In this document: positions 36,559 to 44,752 of the stretch, piece by piece
How positions within the stretch are numbered: the stretch's first letter is position 1
Layout: every line of letters begins with the position of its first letter
Assembly: GCA_052388135.1 (NCBI GenBank)
Contig: JBQTIM010000069.1
Location: forward strand, 6,416-70,415
Reading direction: 5' to 3'
Length of the DNA: 64,000 nt
Source of the DNA: JBQTIM01 sp052388135
GTDB taxonomy: Bacteria > Elusimicrobiota > Elusimicrobia > FEN-1173
Translations under genes and position numbers: made by a program
The notes under the pieces: model-generated
Database searches by the model: none
What the model was told of the DNA's origin: nothing
The model's input: the letters and a program-made list of their open reading frames with translations, nothing else

Positions 36559-38175
36559 CTAAAACCCCTGTTCGGAGGCGATGGTGACGACGGTGCGGCT
36601 CTCGCCCCGCACGGGTTTCAAGGCGTACGCCACGTCGGCGCGCAGGACGTTGCCGACGCTGGAGCGCGTGATGTGGAACCTCAGGCCGGCCCCGACGTTC
36701 ATCTTCAGGTTGCGCAAATCGATTTTCTTCCCGGGCTCCCAAACGTTCCCCGCGTCGAAAAACGCGGCCGAACCCAGTCCCAGCACGCGCCAGAGGTCGG
36801 GCACGAGGAAGAGCCGGTGCTCCAGATTGGCCAGGAGCAGTTTGTTGCCCGACAGCTGGTTGAGCTGGTAGCCCCGCAGGCCGGAATCGCCGCCCAGAAG
36901 TATCTGGGAGTCGGGCGCGGGATGGAGGATGTGCTCGGCTTGAAAGTGCAGGGCCAGCGTCTGGCGGGGGGAATAGTGGTGGTAGTATTCCCAATCGAGG
37001 CGGGGCGTGGTGTCGCGCCAGGCGCCGTCCTCGTAGCGCCCCTGGCCCCGGAAGGTGGCCAGCCAAAAGTGAGAGGGGCCCAGCCGTCGCCCCGCGAAGG
37101 ATTCCAGGCTTAAAAAGCCGGCGCGGCGCGAGCCCGCCGCCCAGGGTCCGGAAAATCCCGGCGTCGCCTGCAGGGACGGCCCGAGGTTGAAATCCTCCTC
37201 GCGGTCGTACAGCTTGATGTTCTCAACGGAAAGAAAGTCGACTTTTTCCGCGTGGACGCTGGCCTCGGCCACGGCGTAGCGCCGGCCCTCGGCCGCGTTG
37301 CCGGCGGCGCCGGAGGTGAGCCGCTCCTCCAGGTAGCGGCCGCCCAGCCCTCCGCGGCGTATGCGGCTGGGCGTGGAGCCGAAGGAAAGCGCGCCGCCGG
37401 CCGCCACGGAGCGCACCCGCTCGTTGAACTTGAACGCCTCCACGCCGTCCTTATAAACCCGGTTCACGCGATCCTCGTCCTGGCCCGACGCCGAGACGGA
37501 CCAGTGCGTCACCGACGAGAAAAAGGGCCGCGCCAGGGTGAGGTTGCGGCCGCGGCCGTTGTCGCCCTCGGCGTAGTCCGCGTTCAGCCGCAGGCGCGTG
37601 CCCCCGAGGTTCGGGTCCCCGTAGGACAAGGACCGCCGCGCCCCGCCCATCTCCTCGCGGTAGATGTAGCTCACCTGCTTGCCGTAGCCCAGGAAATTCT
37701 TTTCGCGGATGCCGATCTTGCCGTGGATGTCGTCGCCCACGGTCTCGAAGCTGAGGATGGGCTCCGTGGTCCAAGTCTCCTGCACGCGCACTTCCAGGTC
37801 GACCTCGTCGTCGTCCACGGGCACGGCCCGCACTTTCACCCGCCGCAGGCGCAGAATGCGCCGCAGGGCCCGCTCCGATTCCCGGGCCAGCCGGGGATCG
37901 TAGGCCTCCCCTTCCTGCATAAGGAGCTCGTTCTTGATCACCCGCTCCTTGGTGGAAAAATGGAGGGCGTTGATGACGCGGTAGGGCGTCTTGTTTTCCT
38001 TCTTGAGCTTGGTGTTGAAAATGTCCGTGCGGAGGATGCGGATGTGGCGGATGCGCTTGCCCTGGGGCCGCCACTTTTTGGACCAGGCGTCGGCGGGCAG
38101 CAGGAAGGGCCAAAGCAGCAGCAGGCAAAAGGCGAGGGCCCGGCGGGGGAGGCGCGGGCGCGGGCGGGATGTCAT
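36559..38175 (-). CDS. Omp85/TamA-like outer-membrane barrel with POTRA
   Basis: The 538-residue protein has a signal peptide (ALAFCLLLLWPFLLPADA). A POTRA-type region follows at ~40-135 (IRHIRILRTDIFNTKL; RRVKVRAVPVDDDEVDLEVRV). The barrel carries many aromatic-alternating strands and ends in aromatic EQGF. The Omp85 signature appears as GGDSGLRGYQLNQLSG. With a single recognisable POTRA it is shorter than BamA, and a TamA or two-partner-secretion type transporter is possible. The promoter predicts an almost leaderless mRNA. It is divergent from rpsB. Confidence 0.88.
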   Translation of the reverse strand: MTSRPRPRLPRRALAFCLLLLWPFLLPADAWSKKWRPQGKRIRHIRILRTDIFNTKLKKENKTPYRVINALHFSTKERVIKNELLMQEGEAYDPRLARESERALRRILRLRRVKVRAVPVDDDEVDLEVRVQETWTTEPILSFETVGDDIHGKIGIREKNFLGYGKQVSYIYREEMGGARRSLSYGDPNLGGTRLRLNADYAEGDNGRGRNLTLARPFFSSVTHWSVSASGQDEDRVNRVYKDGVEAFKFNERVRSVAAGGALSFGSTPSRIRRGGLGGRYLEERLTSGAAGNAAEGRRYAVAEASVHAEKVDFLSVENIKLYDREEDFNLGPSLQATPGFSGPWAAGSRRAGFLSLESFAGRRLGPSHFWLATFRGQGRYEDGAWRDTTPRLDWEYYHHYSPRQTLALHFQAEHILHPAPDSQILLGGDSGLRGYQLNQLSGNKLLLANLEHRLFLVPDLWRVLGLGSAAFFDAGNVWEPGKKIDLRNLKMNVGAGLRFHITRSSVGNVLRADVAYALKPVRGESRTVVTIASEQGF

Positions 38176-38183
38176 TTCTCCCC

Positions 38184-38212
38184 ATTATACCGCTTGCGGT
38201 GGCCCTTGCCAA
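38184..38212 (-). promoter_or_regulatory. Promoter for the Omp85-like gene
   Basis: Minus strand: TTGGCA (38212-38207), 17-bp spacer, consensus TATAAT (38189-38184). Eight bases separate the -10 from ATG 38175. The -35 overlaps that of the divergent rpsB promoter. Confidence 0.75.
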
Positions 38213-38234
38213 ACGGCCCGCTTTGCGATAAAAT
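38206..38234 (+). promoter_or_regulatory. rpsB operon promoter
   Basis: TTGCCA at 38206-38211, a 17-bp spacer and TAAAAT at 38229-38234. The mRNA start would be near 38241, leaving a ~245-nt leader with several hairpins before rpsB. Confidence 0.75.
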
Positions 38235-38240
38235 CTTACC

Positions 38241-38485
38241 TCGCTGTAAATCCGCACACTTTCCGATTCCGCCCGGGGTCCCCGGTCAACGCCGGGGCCG
38301 GCCCTCCGTCAAGGAGGACCGCGGGAGGCGACGAGAGTGGAGGCCGCGCCGATGCCGGCGCGGAAAAAAACCGAACGAGCGCACCGGCTCCGCGAGAAAA
38401 GCGGAAGCCCGACCGTGTTCTGTTTACAGCGGACGCCTACGCGGCGGCCGCTTTTTTTTATGAGCCCGGTGCCCAAGGAGACGAG
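38241..38485 (+). promoter_or_regulatory. Structured rpsB leader with attenuator
   Basis: Hairpins in order: CCCCGG/CCGGGG (38280-38297), CCTCC/GGAGG (38303-38317), CCGCGCC/GGCGCGG near 38353-38372 followed by an A-run, and a terminator at 38428-38459. The SD AAGGAG is at 38475-38480. The CCTCC/GGAGG stem also contains an SD-like sequence. The layout suggests feedback by S2 or EF-Ts on leader folding. This accounts for the 310-bp gap without a gene. Confidence 0.6.
38428..38459 (+). terminator. Intrinsic terminator in the rpsB leader
   Basis: AGCGGACGCC (38428-38437) pairs with GGCGGCCGCT (38443-38452) with one mismatch, followed by eight Ts. It ends 26 bp before the rpsB ATG, downstream of the promoter, so it must be conditional. 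Confidence 0.8.
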
Positions 38486-39262
38486 ATGGCTACGATATCC
38501 ATGAAAGCTTTGCTGGAAGCCGGGGTCCACTTCGGCCACCAGACGCGGCGTTGGAACCCGAAGATGGCCAAATACATTTTCGGCAGCCGCAACAACATCC
38601 ACATCATAGACCTGCAGAAGACCGTCAAGGAGCTGAAAAAGGCCTTGGCCTACGTGAAGGAGCTGGCGGTCTCCGGCGAGACCCTCCTCTTCGTCGGAAC
38701 GAAGAAGCAGGCGCGCGAGGCCGTGGCCCAGGAAGCCCAGCGCTGCAACATGCCCTACATCCGCGACCGCTGGCTGGGCGGCACCCTCACCAACTTCGAG
38801 ACCGTGCGCCGCTCCGCCCGCCGCCTGGGCGAGCTGGACCGCATGAAGCAGAGCGGCATCTTCGCCTCCCTTTCCAAAAAGGAGGCCATGCGCCGGGAGA
38901 AGGACATCAAGCGGCTGTCCAAGTCCTTGGACGGCATCAAGACCATGGAGAGCCTGCCCTCGGCCGTGTTCATCGTGGACCCGGTTCAGGAGATGACGGC
39001 CATTTTGGAGGCCCGCCGCATGGAGATCCCCATCGTGGGCATCTGCGACACCAACTGCGACCCCGACCTCATCGACTACCCCATCCCCGGCAACGACGAC
39101 GCCATCCGGGCCGTGCGGTTCTTCTGCAAGATCATCGCCGACACGGTGCTGGAGGGCGTGCAGGCGGCCCAGAAGGCCGCCGCGGCCGAGACGCCGGCGG
39201 AAGAACCCGCCGTCCAGGCTCCCGAGCCCGTGGCGACGCCCGCCGACGTCACCGCCGGTTAA
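38486..39262 (+). CDS. rpsB: 30S ribosomal protein S2
   Basis: The 258-residue product has the S2 signatures LLEAGVHFGHQTRRWNPKM, YIRDRWLGGTLTNFETV and GICDTNCDPDLIDYPIPGND. It assembles late into the 30S subunit near S1. The last ~35 residues form an Ala/Pro/Glu-rich tail beyond the usual end. The start is ATG 38486 with AAGGAG five bases upstream; the frame extends upstream through the leader but that part is not coding. It leads the operon and is 10 bp from tsf. Confidence 0.98.
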   Translation: MATISMKALLEAGVHFGHQTRRWNPKMAKYIFGSRNNIHIIDLQKTVKELKKALAYVKELAVSGETLLFVGTKKQAREAVAQEAQRCNMPYIRDRWLGGTLTNFETVRRSARRLGELDRMKQSGIFASLSKKEAMRREKDIKRLSKSLDGIKTMESLPSAVFIVDPVQEMTAILEARRMEIPIVGICDTNCDPDLIDYPIPGNDDAIRAVRFFCKIIADTVLEGVQAAQKAAAAETPAEEPAVQAPEPVATPADVTAG

Positions 39263-39272
39263 GGGGCGCGTT

Positions 39273-40148
39273 ATGGCCGACATTTCTCCCGAACTCGTCC
39301 GCAAGCTCCGCGAAACCACCGGCGCGGGCATGATGGACTGCAAGCGCGCCCTGGAGGCCTCGAGCGGAGATTTCGACAAGGCCGTGAAGGTCTTGCGCGA
39401 AAAGGGCGCCGCCTCCGCCGCCAAGCGGGCCGGCCGCGCCACCGCCGCGGGCTGGGTGGCCTCGTGGATAGACCCCGCCGGAAAATCCGCCGTTCTTCTG
39501 GAGCTCAACTGCGAAACGGATTTCGTGGCCCGCACCGACGACTTCAAGGCCCTGGTGCAGGACCTGGTGCAGAAAGCCGGCACGGCCGCGCCGGAATGGT
39601 CCGGCCCCGCCGACGCGCCGCAGGACCGCCTCCGCGACCTGGCCGCCAAGCTGGGCGAGAACGTCTCCCTGCGCCGCTTCCAGCGCTACGGGTCCAACGG
39701 AGGCTCCGTCCTCCACTCTTCCTACATCCACCCCTCGGGCGGTTTGGGCTCGGTGGGCGTCCTCATCGAGCTGGCCGCCGACAAGGCCGAGGCCCTGCAA
39801 TCCGCGGAGGCCAAGGCCCTCGCCAAGGATCTCGCCATGCAAGTGGCCGCCTCCAGCCCCCGCTGGGTGAGCCGGGAAGAAATCCCCGCCGACGTTTTGG
39901 AGCAGGAAAAATCCATCGCCCGCGAGCAGGCCCGGCGCGACAACAAGCCCGAAGCCATCTGGGACAAAATCGTCCAAGGCAAGGTCCAGCAGTTTTGCCG
40001 CCAGTTCTGCCTCCTGGAGCAGCCCTTCGTCAAGGACGAAAGCCAGAAAATGTCCGTGGGGCAGGTGGTGGAGCAGGTGTCCAAAAAAGTGGGCGCCGCC
40101 CTGGCCCCGAAGCGGTTCGTGCGCTACCGGGTGGGGGAGGAAGAATAG
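39273..40148 (+). CDS. tsf: Elongation factor Ts
   Basis: The 291-residue exchange factor for EF-Tu begins with a UBA-like domain (ELVRKLRETTGAGMMDCKRA). The core follows, with LLELNCETDFVARTDDF and a C-terminal QPFVKDESQKMSVG. Its position after rpsB is near universal. An intergenic GTGAATG repeat follows, before pyrH. Confidence 0.98.
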   Translation: MADISPELVRKLRETTGAGMMDCKRALEASSGDFDKAVKVLREKGAASAAKRAGRATAAGWVASWIDPAGKSAVLLELNCETDFVARTDDFKALVQDLVQKAGTAAPEWSGPADAPQDRLRDLAAKLGENVSLRRFQRYGSNGGSVLHSSYIHPSGGLGSVGVLIELAADKAEALQSAEAKALAKDLAMQVAASSPRWVSREEIPADVLEQEKSIAREQARRDNKPEAIWDKIVQGKVQQFCRQFCLLEQPFVKDESQKMSVGQVVEQVSKKVGAALAPKRFVRYRVGEEE

Positions 40149-40192
40149 GGATGAACGGCGTGAATGGTGAATCGTGAACAGTGAATCGAAAC
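40149..40192 (+). repeat. GTGAATG-type intergenic repeat between tsf and pyrH
   Basis: GAACGGCGTGAATGGTGAAT and CGTGAACAGTGAATCG make one arm of the inverted repeat seen complete at 41608-41721 and 58646-58750. The other arm is not recognisable here. Confidence 0.8.
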
Positions 40193-40264
40193 GTCCACGG
40201 CACGACCATCCATGTTAAACCGCCCCCATCCGCCGTTCGCTCTGCGCGATCCGCGCCTCGGCTC

Positions 40265-40987
40265 GTGAGCGCGCGCCGCGTCGTCCTCAAGCTGTCGGGC
40301 GAGGCCCTGGCCGGGGACGGCCGCTCGGGCATAGACCTGAAGTCTCTTTTCGAGATCGCCAAGGAATTGAAATCCGCCCGCGGCGCCGACCATCAAATCG
40401 CCGTGGTGGTGGGCGGCGGCAACATTTGGCGCGGCGCCCGCGGCCAGGGGCTGGAGCTGGACCGCACCATTTCCGACAACATGGGCATGCTGGCCACCCT
40501 GGTCAACGCCCTGGCCCTGCAGGACGCCCTGGAGCAGCTGGGCGTGCGCACCCGCGTTCTCTCGGCGCTGGAAATCGCCAAGGTGGCCGAACCCTACATC
40601 CGGCGGCGCGCCATCCGCCATTTGGAAAAGGGCCGCGTGGTGATCTTCGCCGCCGGCACCGGCAGCCCCTATTTCTCCACGGACACCGCGGCGGCCCTGC
40701 GCGCCTCGGAGATCGAGGCCCACGTCATTTTAAAGGCCACCCAGGTGGACGGCGTCTACGATTCCGACCCGCGCAAAAACGCCAAGGCCAGGCGCTACAC
40801 GGAGCTGTCCCACGGCGAGGCCTTGAGGAAGCGGCTGGGCGTCATGGACGCCACGGCCCTTTCCCTCTGCATGGAGAACCGCATCCCCATCCGCGTGTTC
40901 AACATGCACGCGCCGGGCAACATCCGCCGCGCCATCGCCGGCGGGAAGATCGGAACGCTGATCAAGCCGGACGACAAGCAAGGGTAA
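40265..40987 (+). CDS. pyrH: Uridylate kinase
   Basis: The 240-residue enzyme phosphorylates UMP to UDP. The family begins at [12 protein letters not shown], so GTG 40265 is chosen; the frame opens earlier at 40181 inside the repeat, but those 28 residues are unlikely to be native. The core includes [49 protein letters not shown] and [13 protein letters not shown]. It belongs to the hexameric amino-acid-kinase-fold type, regulated by GTP and UTP in known cases. Confidence 0.96.
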   Translation: MSARRVVLKLSGEALAGDGRSGIDLKSLFEIAKELKSARGADHQIAVVVGGGNIWRGARGQGLELDRTISDNMGMLATLVNALALQDALEQLGVRTRVLSALEIAKVAEPYIRRRAIRHLEKGRVVIFAAGTGSPYFSTDTAAALRASEIEAHVILKATQVDGVYDSDPRKNAKARRYTELSHGEALRKRLGVMDATALSLCMENRIPIRVFNMHAPGNIRRAIAGGKIGTLIKPDDKQG

Positions 40988-41026
40988 CGCGCGCCGCGCG
41001 CCCTTAAGACGAGGAGAAGACTCTCT

Positions 41027-41602
41027 ATGATCTCCAGCCAGCCTCAAGTGCAAACCATCCTTCAGCAGGCGGAAGAGAAAATGAAAAAGGCCCTGGACGG
41101 CCTACGCCAGGAGTTTTCGGGCCTGCGCACGGGCCGCGCCTCGGCGGCCCTCCTGGACAACATCCGCGTGGAGAGCTACGGGTCCCACGTCCCCTTGAAG
41201 CAGGTGGCGGCGGTGGGCGTGCCGGACGGGCGGACGCTGGAGATCCGGCCCTGGGATGCGGGCACCCTGTCCGCCATCGAGAAGGCCATCCAGGCGTCGG
41301 ACCTGGGCCTCACGCCGGCCAACGACGGCAAGATCATCCGCCTCTCCATCCCGTCCATGACCGAGGACCGGCGCCGCGACATGGCCCGCGTGGTCAAAAA
41401 GATCGCCGAGGATTTCCGCGTCTCCATCCGCAACGACCGCCGCGAGGCCATGGAGAAGATCAAGAAAGCCGAGAAGGACAAAGTCCTTTCCGAGGACCAG
41501 CGCAAGACCGCCGAGGAGGCCCTCCAGAAGCAGACGGACCTCTACGTGAAGAAGGTGGACGAAGCCGCCGCGGCCAAGGAAAAAGAATTGATGGAAGTTT
41601 GA
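41027..41602 (+). CDS. frr: Ribosome recycling factor
   Basis: The 191-residue product splits post-termination ribosomes with EF-G. It has EEKMKKALDGLRQEFSGLRT, GRASAALLDNIRVESYGS, and the C-terminal coiled-coil helix with VRNDRREAMEKIKK-like sequence (SIRNDRREAMEKIKKAEKDK). GAGGAG lies ten bases before the ATG. It is 39 bp from pyrH, and a repeat separates it from uppS. Confidence 0.98.
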   Translation: MISSQPQVQTILQQAEEKMKKALDGLRQEFSGLRTGRASAALLDNIRVESYGSHVPLKQVAAVGVPDGRTLEIRPWDAGTLSAIEKAIQASDLGLTPANDGKIIRLSIPSMTEDRRRDMARVVKKIAEDFRVSIRNDRREAMEKIKKAEKDKVLSEDQRKTAEEALQKQTDLYVKKVDEAAAAKEKELMEV

Positions 41603-41607
41603 GGGAG

Positions 41608-41721
41608 AAGAACGGCGTGAATTGTGAACAGTGAATGGTGAATAGAAAAATCAAAACATCGGCTTGGCTCCGGCTTTTGGACTTTCCCGTTCACTATTCA
41701 CGATTCACCATTCACGCCTTC
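41608..41721 (+). repeat. GTGAATG-type inverted repeat between frr and uppS
   Basis: The left arm, GAACGGCGTGAATTGTGAAC continuing AGTGAATGGTGAATAG, pairs with the right arm ending GATTCACCATTCACGCC. A ~45-nt spacer separates the arms. The element should form a hairpin in the operon mRNA. Confidence 0.85.
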
Positions 41722-41735
41722 GCTCCGCGCCTTCC

Positions 41736-42485
41736 ATGAGCCGCGCCGCCGCGCCGGCGCCCGCCGCCTCCAAAGACGACGATCTCCTCCGCCGCATCGA
41801 CCGCAACCGGCTGCCGCGGCACATCGCCGTCATCATGGACGGCAACGGCCGCTGGGCCAAGAAGAAGGGCTGGCCGAGGCTTCTGGGGCACAAGGCCGGC
41901 GCCGAGAGCGTGCGGGAGGCCGTGCGCGTCTGCGGCGAGCTGGGCGTGGAGGCGCTGACCCTCTACGCGTTCTCCACGGAAAATTGGCTGAGGCCCGCCG
42001 CCGAGGTGAAGGGCCTCATGAGCCTCCTGGTGCGCACCCTGCGGCGGGAGACGGCGGAACTGGACAAGAACAACGTGCGCCTGCGCGCCATCGGCCGCCT
42101 GGCGGCCCTGCCGGCGGAGGTGCGGGCCGAGCTGAACCGCGCCGCGGGGGCGCTGAAGGGCAACTCGGGCCTGATCCTCAACCTGGCCCTCAACTACGGC
42201 GGCCGCCAGGAAATCGTGGATTCCGTTCAGGCGCTTCTGGCCGCCGGCGCCAAGACGGTGGACGAGGCGGCCATCAGCCGACATCTCTACACCGCCGGCC
42301 TGCCGGACCCGGACCTGCTCATCCGCACGTCGGGCGAGCGCCGGCTTTCCAATTTTCTCCTCTGGCAGTCGGCCTACGCCGAGATCTACATTTCGCCCGT
42401 TCTCTGGCCGGATTTCCGCCGCCGGCACATCTACGAAGCCGTGCTGGACTACCAGTCCCGCGAGCGCCGGTTCGGCGGACTCTAA
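41736..42485 (+). CDS. uppS: Undecaprenyl diphosphate synthase (cis-prenyltransferase)
   Basis: The 249-residue enzyme makes the C55 lipid carrier for cell-wall and surface polysaccharides. The catalytic Asp is in HIAVIMDGNGRWAKKKGWPR. Other blocks are GHKAGAESVREAVRVCGELG, LTLYAFSTENWLRP and DLLIRTSGERRLSNFLLWQ. ATG 41736 (MSRAAAP) is chosen because the upstream part of the frame is repeat sequence. It is followed by a second repeat type before cdsA. Confidence 0.96.
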   Translation: MSRAAAPAPAASKDDDLLRRIDRNRLPRHIAVIMDGNGRWAKKKGWPRLLGHKAGAESVREAVRVCGELGVEALTLYAFSTENWLRPAAEVKGLMSLLVRTLRRETAELDKNNVRLRAIGRLAALPAEVRAELNRAAGALKGNSGLILNLALNYGGRQEIVDSVQALLAAGAKTVDEAAISRHLYTAGLPDPDLLIRTSGERRLSNFLLWQSAYAEIYISPVLWPDFRRRHIYEAVLDYQSRERRFGGL

Positions 42486-42486
42486 A

Positions 42487-42633
42487 GGCAATGATGTGTG
42501 AAGGCAATGATGAAGGATGAATTAAGAATGATGAAAAAAACCGAATGGGCGCCGCTGAATTATGAACGGTAAATTTATGAGAAAAACAGCCCGCCTGTTT
42601 TCATCCTTCATCCTTCATCATTCATCATTCTAA
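42487..42633 (+). repeat. ATGAAGG-type inverted repeat between uppS and cdsA
   Basis: The left arm (AATGATGAAGGATGAATTAA, then GAATGATGAAAA) and right arm (TTTTCATCCTTCATCCTTCA, then TCATTCATCATTCT) are imperfect inverted repeats of short ATGAAGG/ATGATGA units. It differs in sequence from the GTGAATG family but has the same design. Confidence 0.8.
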
Positions 42634-42635
42634 AT

Positions 42636-43484
42636 ATGGTGCTCCCCCGCCTTCTCACCGCGCTGGCCGCGGCGCCTATTTTTCTTTGGGTCCTTCATCT
42701 GGGCGGGCCGCCTTTCGCGGTCTTCATGTTCTTTCTCGTCTTGCTGGCGGCCTGGGAGTTCCACCTCATGGCGGAGGAAGGCGGCTACGCCGGCCAATCG
42801 TGGTGGGGCGTGGCGGCCGCCGGCCTGGTGGCCCTCGCCCTGATTTTTCCGGGCCTGCGGCCGGACATGGCTCTGCCGCGGCAGGCGCCCGCCCTGGCGG
42901 TGGCGTCGGCGATTTTCGTTCTCTTCGCGCGCGAGCTGGCGCGGGGGGACAAGAGCCTTTCCATGCTGAGGCTGGGCACGTCGTTGAGCGGACTGTTCCT
43001 CGTGGCTTGGCCGCTGGGCCATCTGATCTTGCTGAGGGACCTGCGGGGGCCGGGAGATCTTTTCCAGGTGGGGCGGGGAGCGGCGTTCTTCCTGGTGCTG
43101 TTGATCTGGGCCCAGGACGTGGCGGCCTGGGCGGCGGGCCGCGCCCTGGGGCGGCATCGCCTGGCGCCGCAGGTGAGCCCGGGCAAGACCTGGGAAGGCG
43201 GCGCGGCGGGCCTGGCGGCGGCGGTCCTGGCGGGCCTGGCGGCGCGCGAGTTTTTTCTGGCGGGAGCGTTCTCGCGGGGCGAGGCGGCGGCCCTGGCGGC
43301 GGTCTTGGGCGTGCTGGCCCAGTTTTCAGATTTGGCCGAATCCCTGATGAAGCGCTGTTTCGGCGTCAAGGATTCCTCCCAGCTCCTGCCCGGCCACGGC
43401 GGCGTTCTGGACCGTTTCGACTCGTTCCTTTTCTCGGCCCCTTTCCTTTATTTTTATTTGATCATCACCGGCCGGGCGGGATAG
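42636..43484 (+). CDS. cdsA: Phosphatidate cytidylyltransferase
   Basis: The 282-residue integral membrane enzyme makes CDP-diacylglycerol. About eight hydrophobic segments are visible. The signature at the C-terminus reads SDLAESLMKRCFGVKDSS and LPGHGGVLDRFDSFLFSAP, with a PGKTWEGG loop near residue 185. ATG 42636 directly follows the repeat and no SD is obvious, since the repeat occupies that position. Confidence 0.96.
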   Translation: MVLPRLLTALAAAPIFLWVLHLGGPPFAVFMFFLVLLAAWEFHLMAEEGGYAGQSWWGVAAAGLVALALIFPGLRPDMALPRQAPALAVASAIFVLFARELARGDKSLSMLRLGTSLSGLFLVAWPLGHLILLRDLRGPGDLFQVGRGAAFFLVLLIWAQDVAAWAAGRALGRHRLAPQVSPGKTWEGGAAGLAAAVLAGLAAREFFLAGAFSRGEAAALAAVLGVLAQFSDLAESLMKRCFGVKDSSQLLPGHGGVLDRFDSFLFSAPFLYFYLIITGRAG

Positions 43485-43488
43485 GCGC

Positions 43489-44676
43489 ATGAAGAGGATC
43501 GCCATCCTGGGCTCCACGGGCTCCATCGGCGTGAACGCCCTGGACGTGTTGAGGCGGCTGAACCGGTCCAACGGCGCGCGGCCGTCCTATCAGGCCTGGG
43601 GCTTGGCGGCGGACAAGAACGTGGGCGCCCTGAAAAAACAGATTTTGGAGTTTCGCCCATCGGCGGCCGCGGTGGCGGACCCGCGCGCCGCGGCCGAGCT
43701 GAAAACCTGGGCGCGCCGGCGCGCGCCGCGCCTTAAAGTGTGGGAAGGGCGGGCGGGCCTGGAGCGCCTGGCGGCCGCGCCCGAGACGGATCTTTTGCTT
43801 TCTGGCGTCGTGGGCGCGGCGGGCCTGGCGCCGCTCATGGCGGCGGTGCGGGCGGGCAAGAAAGTGGCCCTGGCCAACAAGGAATCCCTGGTGGCGGCGG
43901 GCGGACTGATCACCGCCGAAGCGAAGCGTTCCGGCGCGGAGCTGATTCCCGTGGACAGCGAGCACTCGGCCATGTTCCAATGCCTGCAATCCTCGCCCCG
44001 GCGGCACATCCGCCGGCTCATCCTGACGGCGTCGGGCGGCGCTTTCTACAAACGCAAAGGCTCTTTGGACAAGGTGACGGCGCGGCAGGCGCTCAACCAC
44101 CCGACGTGGAAAATGGGCGACAAGATCACCATAGACTGCGCCACGCTCATGAACAAGGGCCTGGAAGCCATCGAGGCGCACCATTTGTTCGGCGTGCCCA
44201 TGGACAAGATCGGCATCGTGGTCCATCCCCAGTCCATCGTGCACTCCCTGGTGGAGTTCTCGGACGGCGCCATGCTGGCCCAGCTGTCCCACCCGGACAT
44301 GCGCCTGCCGATCCAATACGCGCTGACGCACCCGGACCGCCTGCCCACGCCCCTGCGGACGCTGGAGCTGGAGGAGGTCCGCCGGCTGGATTTCCGGGCT
44401 CCGAATTTCCGCCGGTTCCCCTGCCTGGAGCTGGCTCTCTCGGCGGGCCGCCGCGGCGGCACCTGGCCGGCGGCGCTCAACGGGGCCAACGAGGACGCGG
44501 TGCGGGCTTTCCTCGAAGGCCGCCTCTCGTTTTTGGGAATCCCGCGGGTCATCCGACGGGTGCTGGAGAAGCACAAGCCGAATTTGCGCCCCGCGCTGGA
44601 GGATGTTCACGCGGCCGATGAGTGGTCGCGGCGGGAAGCGGAAGCCGTTATTGATAGAATGAAGGAAGGCGGATGA
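43489..44676 (+). CDS. dxr: 1-deoxy-D-xylulose 5-phosphate reductoisomerase
   Basis: The 395-residue enzyme makes MEP for isoprenoids, feeding UppS. The NADPH fold is IAILGSTGSIGVNALDV, the central block KKVALANKESLVAAG, metal and substrate residues lie in VDSEHSAMFQCL, LTASGGAFYK and NHPTWKMGDKITIDCATLMN, and GANEDAVRAFLEG is in the C-terminal domain. It starts 4 bp after cdsA. Confidence 0.97.
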   Translation: MKRIAILGSTGSIGVNALDVLRRLNRSNGARPSYQAWGLAADKNVGALKKQILEFRPSAAAVADPRAAAELKTWARRRAPRLKVWEGRAGLERLAAAPETDLLLSGVVGAAGLAPLMAAVRAGKKVALANKESLVAAGGLITAEAKRSGAELIPVDSEHSAMFQCLQSSPRRHIRRLILTASGGAFYKRKGSLDKVTARQALNHPTWKMGDKITIDCATLMNKGLEAIEAHHLFGVPMDKIGIVVHPQSIVHSLVEFSDGAMLAQLSHPDMRLPIQYALTHPDRLPTPLRTLELEEVRRLDFRAPNFRRFPCLELALSAGRRGGTWPAALNGANEDAVRAFLEGRLSFLGIPRVIRRVLEKHKPNLRPALEDVHAADEWSRREAEAVIDRMKEGG

Positions 44677-44752
44677 GGAGCGGAGCAAATCCCGCCGCCG
44701 GCGCTTCGCGCGCCGTTCGTCCGGCGTCCGCCGCCGACTCTGAGGAGGGTCC

